The position numbers and the translations under genes are program-made. Below are positions 7,003 to 14,567 of a stretch of 28,911 nucleotides of DNA, piece by piece. The stretch lies in NCBI GenBank assembly GCA_021802115.1, contig JAKABA010000036.1, positions 1-28,911 of the forward strand, in the 5' to 3' direction. The notes below the pieces were generated by a model. That model had not been told where the DNA came from. It saw only the letters and a list, made by a program, of their open reading frames with translations, and made no database searches. Source of the DNA: a bacterium (lineage in GTDB: Bacteria > Chloroflexota > Dormibacteria > UBA8260 > Bog-877). Each line of letters starts with the position of its first letter. The stretch's first letter is position 1.

Positions 7003-8991
7003 TCAGCGGCCCACCCCAAGGTGGGAGTCGAAGAATGCCAGGGTCCGCTCCGCCATGTCGATCCTGGCGGCGGTGCTACGGACCCCATGGCCCTCTTGAG
7101 GGTACAGCACCAACTCGGTCTCCACTCCGGCGGCGAGCAGGGCCTGGTGGAACTCCACCGCCTGCCCCGGCGGGGTGCAACGGTCGACCATCCCGGCCGC
7201 CAGCAGGGTGGGAGTCTCTGACCGGTGCGCGAAGAAGACCGGGCTGCGCTGGTAATAAACCCCGCCCTCGGTGCAAGGACTCCCCTGCAGGTACATCGCA
7301 TCGAAGTCGGGGATGTTGCTGGCGAAGTGCTGGCTGTACCAGTCCGTGACCGGCGACCCGGCGACCGCGGCCTTGAACCTGGTGGTCCGGGTGGTCAGCC
7401 AGCAGCTCATGTAGCCACCGTGACTCACCCCGTAAACTCCGAGGCGATTGGGGTCAGACAGCCCCTGCTCCACCAGCAGGTCGAGCCCGCTCAGGTGATC
7501 ATCGACCTCGCCCCCGCCATAGTCACCGAGCTCCATCGCGAGAAACTCCTGACCGCGGCCGCTGCTCCCCCGGGGATTCGGCATCAGCACGGCATAGCCG
7601 CGAGCCGACAGCGCTGCCACCAACATCAGGTGCGGGACCGGCCAGGACGCCCGCCAGCAATGGGCAGGTCCACCGTGGACCACCAGGATGGTGGGGTAGG
7701 GCGGGCTCCCGAGCCGGGGGGCCGCGAAGTAGCCGGAGATGGACAAGCCGCCCGTGGAGGCCCAGCGCACCACCTCAATCTGGCCCAGCTGCTCCTTCAA
7801 CCAGAGCTGACCTGGATCCGCGAAGCTGGCCAGGGTCGTCAGCTCCCCGCGGTCCACGCGGGCCAGGTGTGGAGGCTCCGCCCAGGATTCGGCGCAGAAG
7901 ATGGCGCCGCCTTCGGGATGGGGTTCCGCCTCGGGGTAAGCCCAGTTCGAGGACGTGACCAGCCCCTGGTGATGCGGGACCAGCGCGCCATCGCGAAGAT
8001 CGCACTCCAGGATCACGGTCTCGGTGTCGCGGACACCGCTGACCAGGACCCGATCGCGGTCCCGGAACCGCAGGCAGGTGGCGTCCACACCATCGAGCTC
8101 AAGGCGCCTCACAGCGCCGCCGTGCCGGTCCAAGAGGACGACATCGCCGGCCACGAGCCCGCGGTCGCTGGCCAGGCCCTCGATGACGCCGAGAACCGAT
8201 CCGTCGGCCGAGGCGCTCGGGCTGCCGAGCTGGGTCCGTGGCCGGTACACCGTGCTATGCCCCGAGCCGTCCAGCGCGATGAGCTCGAGCCGCGACTTCG
8301 TCCAATCGCCCTCCCAGGGCAGGTTTGAGGCCACCGCGAGCAGGGAGTCCCCCGCCACCGCACCCTCCCAGATGTTCAGCCCCTCCTCGGAGATGCGGCG
8401 GCATGCGCCGCCTTCGATCTCGACCACAGTCGCCACCCTCCAGCCACGCAGCTCGGGGCCACCTCGATGGACGGTCGGCTCCCATGGCTGGCGGTCCTCC
8501 TCCTGGCTGCTCGCGGCCACGGTGCCGGATCCGCTGGCAACTCCCTGCTCCGCCCCCTCCTCTGCCGCCAGGACCACCAGCCGCTTGGAGTCGGCACACC
8601 AATGCACCGACTCGGCACTGAGCCCCGGCAGATCGAGGCGTCGAACCGACTCGGGGTCTCCCGTGGCCATCACCCAGGGGGAGAACAGCCCCGGGCTGCC
8701 GTGGTCCGAAATCCAGGCGATGAGCTCTCCACTCGGGCTCCACCGGCCACTGTGCTCGCCACAATCCTGGTGCGAGGTCAGCGGCGTCATCTGTTCGGTG
8801 GCGAGACTGAGAACGAACAGGGCGGTCGTGGGCCGACCGATTAGGTCCAGCCTCAACTCACCGGTGAACAGCACCAGCGTGCCATCCGGCGAGATGCTCA
8901 TATCGGCGGCGCTGGAGACCCGACGAAGACCGGGTTCCAAGGTGTTGCGGAAGAGATCGGCAGCGGTGACCGGGGCGGGGGAAGCGGCCAA
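7003..8991 (-). CDS. S9 family serine peptidase (prolyl oligopeptidase / acylaminoacyl-peptidase type)
   Basis: The 662-aa protein has an N-terminal beta-propeller region (about 20-400) with repeated blade-like segments (ISPDGTLVLFTGE, WSPSGELIAWISDHG) that gates access to peptides. The C-terminal alpha/beta hydrolase domain shows oxyanion-region VVHGGP and the nucleophile elbow GVSHGGY (Ser523). The Asp in AGMVDRCTPPGQ (Asp603) and the His in PQEGHGV (His635) complete the triad. It should cleave short peptides in the cytoplasm; no signal peptide is seen. The TTG start at 8991 is supported by a perfect AGGAGG (8999-9004 on this strand) with 7-nt spacing. It is monocistronic, and the exact substrate class within S9 cannot be read from sequence. 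Confidence 0.92.
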   Translation of the reverse strand: MAASPAPVTAADLFRNTLEPGLRRVSSAADMSISPDGTLVLFTGELRLDLIGRPTTALFVLSLATEQMTPLTSHQDCGEHSGRWSPSGELIAWISDHGSPGLFSPWVMATGDPESVRRLDLPGLSAESVHWCADSKRLVVLAAEEGAEQGVASGSGTVAASSQEEDRQPWEPTVHRGGPELRGWRVATVVEIEGGACRRISEEGLNIWEGAVAGDSLLAVASNLPWEGDWTKSRLELIALDGSGHSTVYRPRTQLGSPSASADGSVLGVIEGLASDRGLVAGDVVLLDRHGGAVRRLELDGVDATCLRFRDRDRVLVSGVRDTETVILECDLRDGALVPHHQGLVTSSNWAYPEAEPHPEGGAIFCAESWAEPPHLARVDRGELTTLASFADPGQLWLKEQLGQIEVVRWASTGGLSISGYFAAPRLGSPPYPTILVVHGGPAHCWRASWPVPHLMLVAALSARGYAVLMPNPRGSSGRGQEFLAMELGDYGGGEVDDHLSGLDLLVEQGLSDPNRLGVYGVSHGGYMSCWLTTRTTRFKAAVAGSPVTDWYSQHFASNIPDFDAMYLQGSPCTEGGVYYQRSPVFFAHRSETPTLLAAGMVDRCTPPGQAVEFHQALLAAGVETELVLYPQEGHGVRSTAARIDMAERTLAFFDSHLGVGR

Positions 8992-8998
8992 GCGGGAT

Positions 8999-9004
8999 CC
9001 TCCT
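8999..9004 (-). promoter_or_regulatory. Strong ribosome-binding site deciding a TTG start for the S9 peptidase
   Basis: AGGAGG on the minus strand lies 7 nt before TTG at 8991. No ATG or GTG in frame is as well placed, so TTG initiation is supported. Confidence 0.75.
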
Positions 9005-9106
9005 GTGTACTGGGGGGACGGCGGACCGCCCTTGCCGACAGCCTACCTGCCCACCAGTGGACTCGACTGTCGCGCATCGGGCGGGGCGCACCAACGCCAT
9101 CTCCCG

Positions 9107-9112
9107 TAGACT
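9107..9112 (+). promoter_or_regulatory. Candidate -10 box (TAGACT) for tRNA-Asn
   Basis: TAGACT lies 14 nt upstream of the mature tRNA 5' end, a sensible distance for a short leader. No good -35 element is visible at the expected spacing, so this is a weak call. Confidence 0.35.
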
Positions 9113-9126
9113 TGAGCCACCGTCGG

Positions 9127-9201
9127 TCCGGAGTAGCTCAACGGTAGAGCAGGCGGCTGTTAACCGCAAGGTTCACGGTTCGAATCCGTGCTCCGGAGCC
9201 A
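9127..9201 (+). tRNA. tRNA-Asn (anticodon GTT)
   Basis: The sequence folds as a complete tRNA. The acceptor stem is TCCGGAG (9127-9133) with CTCCGGA (9191-9197), discriminator G at 9198 and an encoded CCA (9199-9201). The D-arm is GCTC/GAGC. The anticodon loop CTGTTAA carries GTT at 9159-9161. The T-arm is CACGG-TTCGAAT-CCGTG. GTT reads Asn codons AAC and AAU. The anticodon stem has one imperfect outer pair. The gene stands alone between two minus-strand genes. Confidence 0.96.
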
Positions 9202-9240
9202 TCACCAAGCGAATCGCGCTGCGCGCCTGGCACGGTCGCG

Positions 9241-9510
9241 TCACGCGGGCCGATGGCTCGCAGCCTGCTCCCAGGCGGCGTCGCAGAGCGCGTTGTACTC
9301 CTCATCGGTGAGCCTGCCGTCCGCCCACATTTGGTCGACCTCGCCCCAGGTGCCATTGCCCGGCGTCATGTGGTCGAAGCCGTCGGGGTCCGGCTGCGGG
9401 GCCTCCCAGACGCGGTTCGCCCACCGCTGGGCGAGGTTGGGGAAGCTCAGGCGCCCGGCGCAGTAGGCCTCCAGGTCCTTCTCGGCCTGGCTCTCAGTTT
9501 CCTTCGCCAT
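9241..9510 (-). CDS. Small acidic hypothetical protein (89 aa)
   Basis: The protein is soluble, acidic and rich in Trp (about 5), Ala and Asp/Glu. It contains LAQRWANRVWEAPQPDP and a helix-like LTDEEYNALCDAAWEQA near the C-terminus. The ATG at 9510 lies within the last codons of the preceding gene (17-bp overlap), with GGAGAAGG upstream as a ribosome-binding site, so the two are translationally linked. Regular codon usage with GC-rich third positions supports coding. I do not recognise the family; the LTDEEY segment resembles short C-terminal helices seen in SHOCT-like domains, but this is only a resemblance. Confidence 0.65.
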   Translation of the reverse strand: MAKETESQAEKDLEAYCAGRLSFPNLAQRWANRVWEAPQPDPDGFDHMTPGNGTWGEVDQMWADGRLTDEEYNALCDAAWEQAASHRPA

Positions 9511-9802
9511 CGCTCACCTTCTCCCGGAAGAACCTGCCGTCCTTGTACCGCTGCCGGTAGATCGAGGGGTCGTCGGGGTTGCCCGAGGGCACGGGGGGGG
9601 AAAAGTTGGCGAGGTTCCTCACGGCCTCGAGGTCATTCCCGTCGACGACGCTCTGCGGGCACTCGTCCTCGTTCGCCCAGCGGGCGGCGGCGTGTTGCAT
9701 CGAGAGCCGCTCGTCCTCCTCGGAAGGTTGCGTCCCGTTCTTCACGTGCTCCATTGCGCGCTGCTGCAGCGCCTCAAGTTGCCCGTCGGTCAGGTCCTTC
9801 AC
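9494..9802 (-). CDS. Small acidic hypothetical protein (102 aa)
   Basis: The protein begins VKDLTDGQLEALQQRAMEHV and is acidic and helical in its first half. It then carries AARWANEDECPQSVVDGNDL, and ends in a charged region (SIYRQRYKDGRFFREKVSD). The GTG at 9800-9802 is chosen because GGGGAGG stands 10 nt upstream; an in-frame ATG at 9838 would add 12 residues. It forms a two-gene unit with the overlapping downstream 89-aa protein. The two share an ARWAN/QRWAN stretch, so they may be distant duplicates. No family or function recognised. Confidence 0.6.
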   Translation of the reverse strand: MKDLTDGQLEALQQRAMEHVKNGTQPSEEDERLSMQHAAARWANEDECPQSVVDGNDLEAVRNLANFSPPVPSGNPDDPSIYRQRYKDGRFFREKVSDGEGN

Positions 9803-9937
9803 CCCATGCCAACCTCCCCGTTGATGACCGCCTGCCACAAGCAGTGCCAGGCGGTTCCGGGCCTGGCCCTTGGGCCCATCCTAGCCATCCACCCGGCGGC
9901 TTCGGGAGCGTTGGCGCGAGGCCCTCCAGCCTGCGGC

Positions 9938-9943
9938 GATAAT
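9938..9943 (+). promoter_or_regulatory. -10 box (GATAAT) placing the DUF1697 start codon at the transcript 5' end
   Basis: GATAAT, one mismatch from TATAAT, ends 6 nt before the GTG at 9950. A transcript from this promoter would begin at the start codon. TTGGCG at 9911-9916 is too far (21-nt spacer) to be an ideal -35. Confidence 0.55.
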
Positions 9944-9949
9944 CCCGGA

Positions 9950-10492
9950 GTGACGGCCTATGTAGCTCTTTTGCGCGGAGTCAACGTGGGTGGCCGCAAC
10001 CGGGTGCCCATGGACGAACTCCGCAGCCTCGCGATCGATCTCGGCGCGACTGCGGTGCAGAGCCACCTGCAGAGTGGCAACCTGATCTTCTGCCACTCGG
10101 CTCAGGATGCCCTCGAACTCGCGTGCAAGTTCGAGCAGGCTCTGGCCGAACAGCAGAGCGTCGAGGTCCGCTGTTTGGTGTGGGATCGGGATGAGCTGAC
10201 AGCGGCGATCCGCGATAACCCTTTCCCGGAGCACACCGGCGCGGGGTCGCGGCTTCTGGTGCACTTCCTCAATCAGGAGCCGACAGCCGAGCTGCGGGCG
10301 GACCACGACCCCACCAATCTCGACCCCCAAACCATTCGTCTGGGCCACAAGGTCATCTATCAATGGTGTCCCGACGGCGTGCTCGCCGCGCCCACGGTGG
10401 GGCCGTTTGTCGAGCGCCACTGGCGCATCCCGGTCACGGCGCGGAACTGGAACACGGTCGCCCGCCTCCAGGAACTCCTCGCCACCCTCTGA
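9950..10492 (+). CDS. DUF1697 family protein
   Basis: The 180-aa protein starts with the hallmark of DUF1697, YVALLRGVNVGGRNRVPMDE followed by LRSL. It continues with the family's VQSHLQSGNLIF motif and ends with VERHWRIPVTARNWNTVARL, also characteristic. Length matches the family (about 175-180 aa). It is cytoplasmic and the biochemical function is unknown to me. The frame is open upstream to 9692, but homology and the -10 box fix the GTG at 9950. It is divergent from the two small minus-strand genes and appears monocistronic. Confidence 0.93.
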   Translation: MTAYVALLRGVNVGGRNRVPMDELRSLAIDLGATAVQSHLQSGNLIFCHSAQDALELACKFEQALAEQQSVEVRCLVWDRDELTAAIRDNPFPEHTGAGSRLLVHFLNQEPTAELRADHDPTNLDPQTIRLGHKVIYQWCPDGVLAAPTVGPFVERHWRIPVTARNWNTVARLQELLATL

Positions 10493-11166
10493 CGGATCCC
10501 GGGACTCCGCCCGCGGCTCGGGCCGACGCGGGCAACCACTGCCACTGCGCGGGGTTCGCCGGCCGACTGTCCGGCGTCGGTGACGCTCTGGATCAGGCAG
10601 TGTACGGCCGCTCTCGGGCGCGTCTCACGTGCCGAGCGACACGGGGACAGCTAGTCCCGTCCGCGACCCGGTAACTGGCGCCCAGTGGCAGCCGCGAAGG
10701 CCGGCCCAGTCGGCCTGAGGCCTTCCGTCATCCCCCGGGCGCCAGCCCGCGCGGATTGCGCGGCCGGCACGGGACGCCACTATTGCAGCAGTTCCAGGAT
10801 CTCCCGTAGTGGCTATTCTCAGAGGGTGGCAGTTTCCCCGCCAACACGAGGGCGTCGGGCCCCACTTGACCCTGGCCGCTGCGGCTCCGCGCCGACCTGC
10901 GCCTTGCGGCCGAGACGAGCTCCGGCCGCTCCGGGACGACTGAGGCGGCGGTCGCGAGGTGACCGTTGAGCCGCGCCCTCCGATGCCGGGCCGCCGGCCC
11001 CCTCCCCTAGGGAGTTGCACATCCCGTCGCAATCCCGGCCCCGGTGGATTGAGCGAAGCTGTGGCAACCGTGCGTTGCGCTGCGAAGCAGCTCGCTTGGG
11101 AAGGCCGGCGACCGTTGGCGGCCCACCCCGAGGCCGCCAGAGGCGGAGCGGACGACCCGGGGTCAG
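10493..11166. other. 674-bp stretch without a convincing gene, containing a spaced inverted repeat
   Basis: Reading frames here are short, rich in Pro, Arg, Gly and Ala, and lack ribosome-binding sites or recognisable motifs. The most notable structure is the inverted repeat at 10776-10813. The last part may hold the promoter of the lipoprotein gene, but no clear -35/-10 pair stands out. No RNA gene signature was seen. Confidence 0.5.
10776..10813. repeat. Perfect 7-bp inverted repeat with 24-nt spacer
   Basis: GCCACTA (10776-10782) and TAGTGGC (10807-10813) are perfect inverted copies and the surrounding bases are locally less GC-rich. Each arm is accompanied by a CTATT (from 10780 and 10813), giving a mixed inverted and direct repeat. 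It could be an RNA stem-loop or a protein-binding site; there is nothing to decide which. Confidence 0.4.
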
Positions 11167-12303
11167 ATGGTGACTGCTGGGATTCGGCGCCGGTGGCCCA
11201 CCACCGCGCTCGCAGCGGCGCTCGCCGTCTCGGGCTGTGCCGCGGTCGCTCACGGCCACCGAGCCCACCCTTCACCCAGCGCCCGGGTTACCCCACAGGC
11301 CACCCCGTTCACCAGCCCGGCGAGCGGACCGGGCGCCGGCACCCTCAGCTGCAGCCTCCCCATCTACGGCGCCTCGGTGACCGCGCAATCCGCGCCGGGG
11401 ACGGCCCTCGGCGGATTCCTGGAGTTACCGTCGGGAGCGGTGGACCCGGTCCCCGACACCGGCGTGATCGCGGTGGCGGGCGCCTTCTCGGAGTGGGAGA
11501 CCCAGGCGACCCCTGCCCTGTACGGGGACGTCCCGGAGGAGTCGTACGACCAGCCGCTGGCGCAATGGGTGCCGGCGAGACCCTCGGAGCTGTCGCCCAG
11601 CGGGACGCAGTATGCATATGTGACCGTGGGTGACGTCGCCGACCCCAGCACCACCTCAGTCCAGGTCCATCTGGTCACCATCGCCACGGCCAGCGATCAG
11701 GTCATCTACTCGCAGGGCGAGACCGAGGTGCTGGGGTGGAACGGGGAGCAGCTCCTGCTGGTGGACCATATTCCCACCAGCGACGTCGCCGAGGGGCTCC
11801 TGAGCCTCGACCCGGCGACAGCGACAGCCGTCACTCTGCAGCCCGAAGTGAGCGGGGTGGACTGGTATCTCGCTGCCGCAGGCGCGGTATGGGGAGGCCG
11901 GACCAACCCAGCCGACAGCTCGCCCCCGGCCGTCTTCGTACCCTGGGACGAGGCGCTGCGTTACGACCTCACCACCGGCCAGATCTCCACCTGGTCCTAC
12001 CATCCGGGTGACCAGGTGACGGTGGTCGGCGCCACCAGTTCGGGAGATCCACTTGAGACCATCCAGGGGACAGGTCAGACCACCCTGGCCGTGGCCACCT
12101 CCCCCACGTCAGCCGTGACGCTCTTGACCGGTCCGGGGCTGGCCAGCGCGCGTGGCCTGGCTGTCTATTCCACCTACACCGATGCCCACGGGACCTGGGT
12201 CGCGACCGACCAAGGCCTGTATCTGCTCACCCCGACCCTGCGGTTCATCCAGGAGCAGGTGGGCAACTTTGCCGGCGCCACCCTCGTCGGACCGTGCGGC
12301 TGA
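11167..12303 (+). CDS. Putative secreted lipoprotein, beta-propeller-like
   Basis: The 378-aa protein begins with a basic n-region (GIRRRW), a hydrophobic stretch and a lipobox LAVSGC with Cys24 as the likely lipidated residue. It should be exported and membrane-anchored. A Ser/Pro/Thr-rich linker (about 30-60) follows. The remainder shows repeated beta-strand-like units with WNGEQLLLVD, VHLVTIATASDQVIYSQGE, YDLTTGQISTWSYH and WVATDQGLYLLTP, reminiscent of propeller or WD40-like sensor domains. No catalytic residues were recognised. It converges with the ABC permease gene and its stop codon forms the base of a shared hairpin. Function unknown. Confidence 0.8.
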   Translation: MVTAGIRRRWPTTALAAALAVSGCAAVAHGHRAHPSPSARVTPQATPFTSPASGPGAGTLSCSLPIYGASVTAQSAPGTALGGFLELPSGAVDPVPDTGVIAVAGAFSEWETQATPALYGDVPEESYDQPLAQWVPARPSELSPSGTQYAYVTVGDVADPSTTSVQVHLVTIATASDQVIYSQGETEVLGWNGEQLLLVDHIPTSDVAEGLLSLDPATATAVTLQPEVSGVDWYLAAAGAVWGGRTNPADSSPPAVFVPWDEALRYDLTTGQISTWSYHPGDQVTVVGATSSGDPLETIQGTGQTTLAVATSPTSAVTLLTGPGLASARGLAVYSTYTDAHGTWVATDQGLYLLTPTLRFIQEQVGNFAGATLVGPCG

Positions 12304-12329
12304 GCTGACCGCGCCGCCGGGTCGGCTCA
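12301..12329. terminator. Bidirectional terminator-like hairpin overlapping both stop codons
   Basis: TGAGCTGACC (12301-12310) pairs with GGTCGGCTCA (12320-12329), 10 bp with one G-T wobble and a 9-nt loop. The outermost bases are the TGA stop of the lipoprotein gene and, on the other strand, the TGA stop of the permease gene. There is no T-tract on either side, so intrinsic termination would be of the GC-hairpin-only kind. Confidence 0.55.
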
Positions 12330-13469
12330 GTGCCCCGAGGGCTCGAATCTGAAGGTGCGGGCGGCCACCACCAGCACCGCCACCCCCACCCCCAGCAGGA
12401 TCAGGATGTCGTTGGTGACCTCGCCGAGCGTCTGCCCCTCCGCCATCAGGCCTCGGAGGGCGTCGCTGAAGTACGTGAGGGGCATCACGATCGAGAGCTT
12501 CTGCAGCCACGCGGGAGCGCCTGAGAGGGGGTAGAAGACGCCGGCCACGAAGAGCTGGGGCAAGGAGATCAGGTTCGACATCACCACCGCCGCCTGCTCA
12601 CGGCGCGAGAGTGCGGCCACCAGGAACCCCGCAGCCAGGAAGCACAGCGACCCCACCAGCAAAACCAGCAGCAGCGGCAGGGGCCGGGGGCCCAAGCCGA
12701 TCCCGTAGAGGACATGCCCGATCCCGAGAAGGACCGCGATCTGGATCGCGACCAGCACCAGCTGCGAGAGCACGCTGGCGGCCAGAAACACCCAGGCGGG
12801 GGCGGGGGTCGCCCGGATCCTCCGCAGGGTCCCCTGCTCCCGGTCTCCGACCAGCCTGAGGCCGGCGGAGAGGCCACCGGCGAGGACGGCATACGCCAGC
12901 ACCCCCGGCGCCAGGAACGCGATGTAGTTGTTGTTGGCCAAAGCGTCGGAATTGAGCCCCCCGGGGGCGTGGACGGACTGGACCACCCCGGCCACGGCCG
13001 GGGACCGGTCGAGCAGGGCCTGGTTGAGGCCGGCCACGGCCGCCTCCGCCTCCGCCGTGAACGAGCCGTTCTCGGTCACGTTGCTGGAGTTCTCCAGAAT
13101 CCGCACCGTGACCCCCGGGTCCACCGCTGAGGTCACCACCAGCGCGAAGGCGGCCCGGTTGTTCAGGACATCGGCGCGGGCCGTCGTCGCGGTCGTGCGG
13201 ACCAGGTGGAAGGAGCTCCGGGGCAGCGCCTGACGCAGGACGGGATAGTCCGGGGCCGGCGCCGACACGTCGACGGTCACCGCGGAGCGCTGAAACAAGC
13301 CCCCAAAGATGACGATCAAGAGCAGGGGCACCAGCACGTTGAACACCAGCACCTGGCGGTTCCGGTATAGGACCTTGACGTTGGCCAAGGTGAGCGCAAC
13401 CAGCGGGATCCAAGGCCCCGTTCCCAAAGGACGCGAGAGCTCGCCGGGTGGCACCTGGGAGGACCTCAC
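12327..13469 (-). CDS. ABC-2 type transporter permease
   Basis: The 380-aa protein has the ABC-2 exporter layout. One N-terminal membrane helix lies at about 42-60 (LVFNVLVPLLLIVIFGGLF). A large extracytoplasmic domain follows (about 60-190). Five C-terminal helices include LAPGVLAYAVLAGGLSAGL, the coupling motif REQGTLRRIRATP, LLLVLLVGSLCFLAAGFLVA and SLPQLFVAGVFYPLSGAP, typical of ABC2_membrane proteins. It pairs with the ATPase encoded upstream, whose TGA overlaps this GTG start by GTGA. Substrate is not evident; drug, lipid or polymer export are all known for the family. Confidence 0.92.
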   Translation of the reverse strand: MRSSQVPPGELSRPLGTGPWIPLVALTLANVKVLYRNRQVLVFNVLVPLLLIVIFGGLFQRSAVTVDVSAPAPDYPVLRQALPRSSFHLVRTTATTARADVLNNRAAFALVVTSAVDPGVTVRILENSSNVTENGSFTAEAEAAVAGLNQALLDRSPAVAGVVQSVHAPGGLNSDALANNNYIAFLAPGVLAYAVLAGGLSAGLRLVGDREQGTLRRIRATPAPAWVFLAASVLSQLVLVAIQIAVLLGIGHVLYGIGLGPRPLPLLLVLLVGSLCFLAAGFLVAALSRREQAAVVMSNLISLPQLFVAGVFYPLSGAPAWLQKLSIVMPLTYFSDALRGLMAEGQTLGEVTNDILILLGVGVAVLVVAARTFRFEPSGH

Positions 13470-14419
13470 TCGGCGCTCTCCGAGAGATGCCGACCGGCGC
13501 TCTGCAAGAACACATCCTCCAGGTTGGGAGGCTGCACGGTGACATCTCGCAGCGCCTCCTCACCCAGCCGCGCGCCCAGCTCCGCCAGCACCGCTCCCAC
13601 CTCCTTGGTCTGCAGCTCCCAGCGCCCCGCCTCCCAACGGCTGCGGAGCACGCCGGGAAGTGTGGTGAGATCACAGGACTCGGCCGCAGCCACGCTGATC
13701 CGAGCCGCCGCGCCCAACCCTGCCACCAGCTGCTGCGGGCTCCCCTCGGCGACGACCAGGCCGCGGTCGATGATCACGACGTGCTCCGCCAGCTGTTCCG
13801 CCTCTTCGATGTAGTGGGTGGTCAGGAGCACCGTGCGCCCCTGCTGGTGGAGGTGTCGGATCATCTCCCAGGTCTGCCTACGGCTGAGTGGGTCAAGGCC
13901 GGTGGTGGGCTCATCGAGGATGACCAGCTCCGGGTCGTTGCAGAGGGTGAGGGCGATCTGAAGCCGGCGCTTCTGCCCCCCGGAGAGGGCCGACGCGCGA
14001 CGGTCGAGCATCTCCTCCATGTCGACCAGGGCCAGCAGGGCGGCGGGGTTGGCCTGGTAGCCATAGAGCCTCCCGAACAGGTCCAGCGTCTCCGCGCAGG
14101 TGAGGTCGTCGTAGAGGGCCCCCTCCTGCAGCTGCACCCCGATGCGGCGGCGAGCCTGCGACGGCGATGTGCCCAGGACCTCGACCTTGCCGGAGTCGAA
14201 CGGCTTCAGCCCCTCGATGATCTCCATCGTGGTGGTCTTGCCGGCGCCGTTGGGGCCCAGCAGAGCGACGATCTGGCCCCGGCGCACGGTGAGGTCGAGC
14301 CCTCGCACCGCCGGCACCGGCCCGTAGCTCTTGCGAAGGTCCCGGACGTCTATCGCCAGGGGGCGGTCGGGATCAGCAGGAGGGGTCGTGGCGAGTGCTA
14401 TGGCGTTGCTCCTCCGCAT
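13466..14419 (-). CDS. ABC transporter ATP-binding protein (ABC-2 exporter, DrrA/CcmA-like)
   Basis: The 317-aa ATPase has every motif of an active ABC domain: Walker [14 protein letters not shown] (about 55-67), Q-loop VQLQEGALYDDLT, signature LSGGQKRRLQIA, Walker B LVILDEPTTGLDP and the H-switch LLTTHYIEEAE. A C-terminal extension of about 90 residues ending NLEDVFLQSAGRHL is typical of the drug-exporter subclass. It energises the permease encoded directly downstream (4-bp overlap). Unlike the broken ATPase at 641-895 it is intact. The ATG at 14419 has no clear ribosome-binding site. Confidence 0.94.
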   Translation of the reverse strand: MRRSNAIALATTPPADPDRPLAIDVRDLRKSYGPVPAVRGLDLTVRRGQIVALLGPNGAGKTTTMEIIEGLKPFDSGKVEVLGTSPSQARRRIGVQLQEGALYDDLTCAETLDLFGRLYGYQANPAALLALVDMEEMLDRRASALSGGQKRRLQIALTLCNDPELVILDEPTTGLDPLSRRQTWEMIRHLHQQGRTVLLTTHYIEEAEQLAEHVVIIDRGLVVAEGSPQQLVAGLGAAARISVAAAESCDLTTLPGVLRSRWEAGRWELQTKEVGAVLAELGARLGEEALRDVTVQPPNLEDVFLQSAGRHLSESAE

Positions 14420-14567
14420 CGGCCGGGTCCCTTGACTTCGCGACCTCAGGGGCAGGATAGCAGGCGCTCACGGAGCCGCCGCGGGTGAGCCGGCCCGCCG
14501 CCAAGAGCCCCATCGAACCCAGATCGCTGGCGGTCTTGGCCCGGCTTCGCCAGCTAACCTCGAGCTG
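14420..14567. promoter_or_regulatory. Divergent promoter region of the ABC exporter and the YihY-like gene
   Basis: This 148-bp region separates two divergent genes. On the minus strand TATCCT (14454-14459) could be the -10 for the ABC operon, about 35 nt before its ATG. On the plus strand TAACCT at 14555-14560 ends 7 nt before the ATG at 14568 and may give a leaderless transcript. No clear -35 elements or operator repeats were seen. Confidence 0.4.
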
